Positions 57,216-64,000 of a DNA stretch of 64,000 nt are shown here, one piece after another. The position numbers and the translations under genes are program-made. The notes below the pieces were generated by a model. That model saw only the letters and a program-made list of their open reading frames with translations, searched no databases and had not been told where the DNA came from. Position 1 is the stretch's first letter; each line of letters opens with the position of its first letter. The DNA is taken from positions 56,219,931 through 56,283,930 of the forward strand of contig CM034303.1 in NCBI GenBank assembly GCA_019925795.1. Reading direction: 5' to 3'. This stretch comes from Dendrobium chrysotoxum (taxonomy: Eukaryota; Streptophyta; Magnoliopsida; Asparagales; Orchidaceae).

Positions 57216-57960
57216 TTCATTAAAACTTTATGTACTTTATCTTTTCTTCCTCCAAGAGTAATAATCTAATCTGCACTGTTCTTGAAGGATGCTTATATGA
57301 TAGAGAGACGTAAGTAAGAGCCTCAACGGGGGAGGCCTTTTAAGGAATATCCTCATTCTGGAGATTAAAATTCTTGATATTTAGGGTAATTGATGGGCAT
57401 GGTTGAGCCTGCATAAGATAACAGGATTGTGCTACTTATTATTCTCCTCGCACTATATTGATTCCTTCTAGGGTGAGAAATTTTAGTTTGAGATGAGAGA
57501 TTAAAGCAATAATCCTGAAGATCGACTGGAGTGGCCTTCCAAAGATAGCATTATAGGCCGATTCTCATTTCACTATAATAAATTAGATGGAGTGTGTAAC
57601 CTATCGGGGGAACTCTTCGAGTACGACTGGGAGACTAATTATTTCTTCTACTCGTATAGGTTGATTGTCAAACCAGTATAATAGACCTGTGGCAGGCTAT
57701 AATTTCTCCCTAAAGAGGCCCATGTTATAAAAATTGGAGTATAATAGGACATCCACAAAGCTCCTGTTATCGACCAAGATCCTCTTGACATTATAACATG
57801 GATCACTAATTCCTGCACTAATCACGAGTGGGTTTTGATGAGGGGTCTTTATCCCCTCTAAGTTAGAATCATCAAAAGCAATGGTCTTGATGGAGTGAGA
57901 CTTCTTTAGTGTTGGCTCCTTGCTAGCTGCAATCAAGACTTGACTAGGCATTGAAGGGCC
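57216..57960 (-). pseudogene. A3 protease region
   Basis: The open piece 57951-57697 reads IAFDDSNLEGIKTPHQNPLVI, then VKRILVDNRSFVDVLLYSNF. In Tat elements this is the protease, with active site DNG; here the Gly is Arg. The rest down to 57216 is broken. Confidence 0.7.
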
Positions 57961-57979
57961 CCCGTCAATGGTTTTAATT

Positions 57980-59181
57980 CACTAACCATTTAACATCTAT
58001 TCGACGATTCCCTTTGCTATGGATTCTGTCCTCCAGAGGATCTAGTCTCATCTCGAGCATGTAGGTTTTGGATAATTTTTTTGAGATATCGTTGTCGGAT
58101 TAGTCTCTCAATTTCTTCCTTGAGTTGCCTACATGCTTCAATAGTGTGTCCACGGCTACGGTGGAAGTGATAATATTGCTCCTAATTTTCTATATTGAGC
58201 TTCAAGGGATTTAGCCATTTTATATTCTCCTGATCTCGGATGGCCATCAACACATTTACCTGAGATACATCAAGTGATGAATACTCCTTCTCTTGACGAG
58301 GCTCTCGTCATTGCTGTGAGGGTCGAGGGGACAAATTATAGTTTCATTGCTTCTTTTATTGTGAGGATGGATTTTTCATCCTTGAGGTATTTTAATGCTT
58401 TCCATTTGTCTGTTCAAATCGCTTTTTATAAGCATTAATGGCACCATCGGCGGAGATTTGTACCTCCATGCAATGGATCATATCAATGTATGAATGGACC
58501 ATAGTGATTGATATGCTCGTACGGGTTAGATGTCCCGTCATAGGAATTGATGCTCGGTAGCTTGAATCTTGTTGGAATGCGGTGTTGAAGGATAACTTCA
58601 GTCAGGGGTGATGACTCTTAGAAGTCCCACTAACGAAGAGATTATCTTACACCTCCCATGGGGAACTCTTCTCGGACCAATCTTTGCAGTTCATGTCGTA
58701 GGGCGTTGCGAGGGAGCTCAGCAATGTGTAGTCAGGCTAAGTACTTGGGGATGTCTGGAGGAATGCGAGATTGTCGACCTGTGCATGAAGGATTGGTAAA
58801 TATTGTTGTGTCAGCAAGTTCATTGTCTTGACGTATCAGAGGATGCATCCTTGGCGGAGGAAGAGGAATCTCGACATGAAGATGTTCGGGTTGAATATCT
58901 TCAACCCGTAGTGGATCTCGAGGGAGAAGAATTTATTCCTGTGGTGCTGGCACCAGTTGTCGAGTCTCTCATAGGAGTTGAAGGATCTCATTATGAGATT
59001 CCTCTATTTTCTAGATGCGATATTCCAGGGATGGTCCTAATGTCCCTTCCTCGATAAGGTTTCACCCTCTGGGGTGAAAAGAGGCAGATGCTTGGCATTC
59101 CTGGTTCATGGAATGATTTCTAGATTGGTGTGAGTTAGAGCGGGAGGCTCCCAAGATGTGATTGATATGCTTGTTGGCCAT
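57980..59181 (-). pseudogene. gag: A3 gag, core deleted
   Basis: Starts at ATG 59181, 31 bp past the primer site, like A1. The N-terminal part aligns to A1 Gag with several stops. At about 58497 the sequence jumps from the YDGTSNPYEHINHY region to the HCMEVQISADGAINA region. About 350 bp, the capsid-like core of A1 (roughly 967-1318), is missing and the frame shifts. The zinc-knuckle-like motif (HFHRSRGHTIEAC) remains at 58182-58099. It cannot form particles by itself. Confidence 0.78.
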
Positions 59182-59211
59182 CGAAGTGGTGCTTAGGATA
59201 GTGGGATTGAG

Positions 59212-59232
59212 TTTCCCACAAACAGCACCAAA
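59212..59232 (-). other. A3 primer-binding site
   Basis: On the minus strand it reads TTTGGTGCTGTTTGTGGGAA, the mutated form of the A1 site at 231-250, directly after the LTR end. Confidence 0.8.
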
Positions 59233-59233
59233 C

Positions 59234-60484
59234 TGTTGCGGGAAAGAATATACTTGGCGATAGAGTTATAATCCTACGTCTTAGCGTTGCATGGATATCT
59301 AGCTCACACATAAAGAACACAAGAATTTTTACATGAAAAATCCTGAAAAGGGGAAAAACTATGGGGCTTGACCTAGTTGAAAAGTATTCTACAAGAATTT
59401 GAGTAGATTACAATGAGCTGACTCACCCTGGAGGGCAAACAGATTATAAATGTCAATCTTGTGGTTGAATTCGGGGTAGATGAAAGTCCGATGTCACTTG
59501 GCGGTCTGGTGGAACTTCGGGGTCACTTGGTGGAAGTACGGTGTCACTCAGAAGTTTGGGCGTCAATTGGTAGAACTCTGGTGCCTGTCAGTGGTTCGAC
59601 GGAACTCCGGCGTCAAGCGGTAGTCCAGTGGAACTTCGGTGGAACTTCGGAGTCAGTTGGTGGTTCGGCGAAACTCCGACATCAAGTGGTGGTTTGGCGG
59701 AACTCTGGGTATCGGGTGGTGGTCCGACGGAACTCCGACGTCAAGTGGTGGTCCGGCAAAACTCCGGATGTCAGGTGGTGGTCCGACGGAACTTCGGCGT
59801 TAGGTGGTGGTTTAGCAGAACTCCGAGCATTAGACGGTAGTCCAGCAGAACTCCGTGGTGTTCCAGTGGAACTCCGGTGTCCGGCGGGACTCCGGTATTT
59901 GGCAGTGGTCCGGCGAAACTCTGGGCGGTGGTCGAGGAGCAAGGGGGCAAGAGCAATCTCTGATCTCTCTCTAGTTTCCTTGGGCTTGGGGGTTCCATTT
60001 CATGAGAAAGGGGGCTCTACTTATAGATTTCTGAGAGTGGCATGGCCTATAAATAGGAGGAAAATTAATGGTATTTTGGGAGTGGTTTGTATAGACAGTC
60101 GATGTTGATTCCCTTGATCATAGATTATTTGTTGGACATTTGAATATCTTAATAATGTCGGAATTCAGTGATCTTTGGCTCGTTGGACTCGTCTCGTCGA
60201 GCCGCTCAATTCGACTATAAGAATGTCATGTTTGAAAACCGTTTGGTAAATCAAATTATGGTTTGAATCTTCCAACAGCACTTCGGGTCCTTGATTTGGA
60301 TCCATTTGGGCTCGGATTGAGTCGAATTTGGTGTCGTTGGATTCGTATTTTTGAGACGTTCAGTTCGACTATAAGTTTACTGAAATCGGAGTTCGAATGG
60401 TCCAAATTTAAATTTCAGAAGTTTCAAACTTGATTTTGCCTCGAGATTCGTGCCTGATTAAGATAATTCTTTGATGACGTATCA
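59234..60484 (-). repeat. A3 5' LTR (1251 bp)
   Basis: On the minus strand it starts TGATACGTCATCA and ends CGCAACA. It holds a TATA-like box (60018-60025) and a 30-bp minisatellite (59480-59940) of about 15 units. Frames across the minisatellite stay open on both strands, which I do not treat as genes. Confidence 0.9.
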
Positions 60485-60489
60485 ATCAT

Positions 60490-60600
60490 GTTCATTTTAA
60501 AATTAGTTCAATATATTATACTTATTTCAAAATAAATATAATAATTTTGAGCCTAATTATAACAATATTTTGGTCAAAATCATTTGATTCTTATTTTTAA

Positions 60601-60661
<61 letters not shown>

Positions 60662-61254
60662 GACCAATTTTTATATGTTGATCAATACAAAATTTGAACA
60701 TTAAATAATTAAACTAGATTTTTATATTGTTATTTAATAATAATAAACATAATGCAACGTTTAAATCATGCAAGATGCAGCTCACCTTGATCTAATGGTT
60801 GGAAGCTTAGGCTATCAACCAAGATGTCTTGAGTTTGATGCTTATATAGGTGATATGTGTGTGAGTTTACGCTAATTCGCTCAAAAATCCTATGAAAATA
60901 GGAAAAATCATGCAAGATGACAATATATGTCCAATTGTCAACTCTAGGAATGAAATTTATAACAAATAAAAGATTATTGTAATATTTAAATATTTGCACA
61001 CAAATATTAATATATTTGTTAACAACTTTAAAATTAAAGTAATTATCTATAAAATTAAACATATGAAGATTAAATAATTAATTCTATATTCAAAATTAAA
61101 TTTAAAGTTAATATAATGTTAATTAGGTATTAAATCAAATAATTTTGATTGATTAAGAAGTTAAAAGTTTAATAAAAGAATATTATGCTATTTTTTATTT
61201 ATTGTGCTATACCAAATAAAATCAGCACCCTCATAAGTCAATTTATATGATGAT
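60490..61254. other. AT-rich spacer with (TA)n
   Basis: No gene. A TA run of about 50 bp lies at 60606-60656. Confidence 0.55.
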
Positions 61255-61257
61255 TAA

Positions 61258-61377
61258 GGGTTCGTTTGGGACGACTTTTTTACTGCTTCTTAAAGCAGTT
61301 TTTTAGTATAAAAATTAAAAATTTTGTATTAGAAAGCTGCTTTAAGAAGCAGCAAGAAAGTCGTCCCAAACGAAACC
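61258..61377. mobile_element. Tourist-like MITE (120 bp)
   Basis: Terminal inverted repeats GGGTTCGTTTGGGACGAC and GTCGTCCCAAACGAAACC, continuing through ACTGCTTCTTAAAGCAG and its complement, with TAA on both sides (61255-61257, 61378-61380). The 3-bp TAA duplication and GGG-type ends fit PIF/Harbinger. The hairpin is nearly complete over its length. Confidence 0.88.
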
Positions 61378-62260
61378 TAAATCACAAAAATGTGTATGCG
61401 CTATATTATGAAGAAATCCGAATATATCATCTCAATATTTTATTTAAAATTAAAATGTTTCATTGTTTTGTTTAAACATTATATTATAATATGCCTTAAA
61501 AATTACTATAATTCCTGTTTTATGAGCACACTATTGCAATCACTCTCTGTTTCATTTCATTGTCAAAATGTGCATATGCAATGGTCTTATTGAGATTTGA
61601 GAATAAGATCATTCTCAGGTTTTTTGCTTATATCAACACACATTTGATTTCCTTGTTATGGAAGATTTTTGTTATTCCTCCGTCATTCTTAGCTGGTTGA
61701 ATTCTTTGATGCGGTACTCACAAGTTTATATTTTTTTCCTATCAAAGTATGATTGTTTATATTTGCATCCAGAGTACATTAAGAAGCTTATTCATTAAAA
61801 GTATCATTTATGAGCGCGATAAGCTACTCGCTCGTTTAAAGGCCCGATATTAGTGTTCGTTAGTTAAGTTGATAAAGGTCTTGATAAGGCTCAATATTAG
61901 TGTTTGTTTGTTAAGTTAACAAACGTCTCGATAAGGCTCGTTCATTAATAGCTCAATAAGGCTCATTCAATAGTAACACGAAAAGGCTCGTTCAATAATA
62001 GCTCAATAAACCTCATTTATTAATTTATAAATGAGCTGCTCTTTTAGAGCTCGATAAGCACAAAACGAATCAAACATGAACTGATCACAAATCAAGCTTG
62101 AACATGTATTATTTTAAATGAACCAAACTTGAACACAAACAAAAAAGCTCGACTCGAGCTAGAATCGAGTTTGAACAATCTCTTAACAAACAAGCTCAAA
62201 CATGAAATAATACCTACTAAGCTTGACTCCATTCGTTTGCAGCCCTAAATTTTAGTCAAA
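61378..62260. repeat. AT-rich spacer and CTCGATAAGGCTC repeat patch
   Basis: 61820-62250 holds repeated CTCGATAAGGCTCATTC, AATAGCTCAATAA and GAGCTCG-type phrases, ending TTTGCAGCCCTAA (62238-62250). That is the complement of a TAGGGCTGCAAA end seen in plant hAT-type elements. No left end was found. No gene. Confidence 0.35.
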
Positions 62261-62504
62261 ATTGGATTAGATCAATTTACATATGCATGTTGAGATAATG
62301 TATATAAGACATTGCATTTATACAGTTATAGATTTATAAATGTATGTTAGATAAATAACATAAGAGATCAAATTTGAATCATCTCATGACAAGTTGAAAT
62401 TGAAATTATTAGGTAAATTTGAATAATCCCATGACAAAAAACCTTAGAAGGCTAAAAGCCTTAAAAGGCACAGTTACATCGAAATCTCAAAAGATATACA
62501 TTGC

Positions 62505-62655
62505 TTTGATTATTTAAAAATCTCAGAAGACTAAAAATTGTAAGAGGGATCAATTCCTCTAATTTAGTTGCGAATATCTAAGGTCTTTGAATATTCTTAG
62601 ATTAAAAGAATTTAACCCTTTTACAACATTTAGTCTTCTGAGGTTTTTAATATTC
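62505..62655. repeat. Imperfect inverted repeat
   Basis: Arms built on CTCAGAAGACTAAA with flanking TTAAAAA and TTGTAA lie at about 62505-62546 and 62610-62655, with about 64 bp between. No further assignment. Confidence 0.55.
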
Positions 62656-63239
62656 TTACATGAATGTGGAGCCTTTATTATTTTAAAAGCAAACATTAAA
62701 ATCATATACAATATTATTGGATTTACATAATAAAATTCTACATCAAGTTCAAGTGGACATTTATTTTCATAAGAAATTGAAATTAAAATTACATTGACAT
62801 CATCTAGTACACTGTAATAAATTAAGGTAATAAAAAAACTTCTTGCAAAATGCTGTCCTCCACTTAATTGGCAACATGAGCATGCTCTTAGATTATCACA
62901 GTCAAAACAATATTTGATCCCCCTAATCTCAATATCCACCTTCTTCCTCCGTCAGCATATTATCTCCAACAAATATAGCACGACCATCAATCATCACAAA
63001 AAATTCTCCTATATGTTGATTATCTTTGGGTCTCCTCTTGAGTGCTAATGTTGTCAAAAATCTTCTTGATCACCGACCATTTTTGGAGTTCAACCTATCC
63101 GCTAGTTATTGCCAGATTTCTCTCCCAAGCTTTAATCGCCATCCATTTTTAAGGCACCTACATTTTCCAAGCTACCAATTAAAAGGAATGTTAAGATTGG
63201 CATAAGAAAAAAAAAAATTTCAATTCGCCATTGCTTATC
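62656..63239. other. AT-rich stretch, no recognised gene
   Basis: A minus-strand frame at 62939-62559 crosses the inverted repeat and has no domain I recognise. Confidence 0.4.
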
Positions 63240-64000
63240 TCAGAATTACTCCTTCCACACAAAGAGAGACACTAAAATTTGATAGGGGATATCGTCTATC
63301 AAAGATAATAGAGTGCCTCTAAAGTAAGAAGGAATGTGTGGGAGAAGTAGAAAGAAGACAAGAAGACTTTTCTTCTGCACAAGAAGGGGTACTGAAGCTT
63401 GATAAGGGATGCTGCTTATCCAAAATAGTGTAAAGCCTCTAATGTAAGGAGTATGAAAAATATGAGAAGAAATGCAAAGGCTACTCCTTCAACACAAAAA
63501 GGGGCACTAGAGTTTGATAGGAGATATCGTCTATCCAAGATAGTAGAAAGTCTCTAATATAAGAAGAAGTGCGAGGAATTAAGCAGGAGAAGAAATACAA
63601 GGGCTCCTCTTTTTACAAAAAGAGGGGCACTGGAGATGAATGGGGGATGCCACCTAACCAAGATAGTGGATTCCTCTAATGTAAAAAGGAGAAGAAAGAA
63701 AACATTTAGAAGAAAATTTATACTCTTTCCCCACCCCTCTGGCGGGTTATTTATAGGTGGAAGGGAGGAAGAGATGAAAGAAACATTTTAAAATTTTCTA
63801 GTTTTTTTCTAAATTTTTTAATATATATTTTGAAATTTTAAAAGCCAAAGGTCAATTATTTTTATCAAAAATATATAATAATAATATAAAATTAATATTT
63901 TACTACAAAATGAGGTAGCTCTATGGTAGATGAGAAGAAATTCTAGAATTTTCTATAAACTTTTAAAATCTTTTATTATCTTTTCAAAAGCCACAAAACA
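63240..64000 (+). repeat. ~118-bp tandem array, related to the A-family 3' region
   Basis: Four units begin near 63248, 63365, 63483 and 63604. Each has CTCCTTCAACACAAA, GGGGCACT, a GATAGG...CTATC hairpin and CCTCTAATGTAAG. The order of features follows the 112-bp units at 3763-4205. After the array the sequence also follows A1 (short TATTTATA box near 63750, then AT-rich). Probably the 3' untranslated part of another Tat element that continues outside the window. Confidence 0.6.

Larger units (their letters stand above)
49483..60484 (-). mobile_element. A3: full-length Tat LTR retrotransposon, decayed
   Basis: About 11.0 kb on the minus strand, flanked by perfect ATCAT repeats (49478-49482 and 60485-60489). 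Reading right to left: 5' LTR, primer site, gag lacking its core, protease, reverse transcriptase, two RNase H domains, integrase, tandem repeats, an antisense ORF, a GC-rich block, polypurine tract and 3' LTR. Its LTRs, gag and 3' sequences match A1. The two LTRs differ at roughly 15% of sites in the 215 bp I compared, so the insertion is much older than A1. Confidence 0.9.

Noticed and set aside
59461..60108. 215-residue plus-strand frame in the A3 5' LTR
   Set aside because: Caused by the 30-bp minisatellite, whose unit is a multiple of three; the opposite strand is open too.

Overview
The window is plant nuclear DNA made almost entirely of transposable elements in varying states of decay. 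Signs of a flowering plant are Ty3/gypsy elements of the Tat lineage with two RNase H domains, an Ale-like Ty1/copia element, a chromovirus relic, a plant L1-type LINE, Mutator- and Tourist-type MITEs, and pieces of a CC-type NBS-LRR (NLR) resistance gene. The NLR residues look monocot-like, but I cannot settle the clade. No intact host gene was found. The only long undamaged frame is a retrotransposon gag at 281-1840.

Layout. (1) 1-5746: a gag-only Tat element (called A1). The window opens inside its 5' LTR. (2) 6290-43560: a nest four levels deep. A LINE is split by a copia element (6981-9292 and 40675-42868). The copia integrase is split by a giant Tat/Ogre-like element (9293-40674, about 31 kb, with 7.5-7.7 kb terminal repeats). 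The giant's pol is split by a solo LTR of the A family (24330-25596). (3) 43950-45605: a chromovirus pol relic. (4) 45606-49477: AT-rich DNA with a Mutator-type MITE, two long hairpins, a CACTA end and a copia scrap. (5) 49483-60484: an old full-length A-family element (A3) on the minus strand, with a perfect 5-bp target duplication. (6) 60490-64000: AT-rich DNA with a Tourist-like MITE and, at the right edge, a repeat array related to the A-family 3' region.

Relationships. A1, A3, the solo LTR and a worn fragment at 6015-6240 belong to one family. A1 keeps an open gag but has no pol; A3 keeps decayed pol but has lost the gag core. This is a non-autonomous/autonomous pair. The giant element is a different Tat family. 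Its terminal repeats carry a circularly permuted NLR fragment, a transit-peptide-like exon, satellite-like repeats and hairpin repeats. Between its pol and 3' repeat it has covarying hairpin repeats and an intron-bearing antisense ORF. Its 5' repeat is followed by 161 bp of the copia flank where a primer-binding site should be, so the 5' side was rewritten after insertion.

Limits: all boundaries come from reading repeats, target duplications and reading frames by eye. Divergence counts were done by hand on short stretches.
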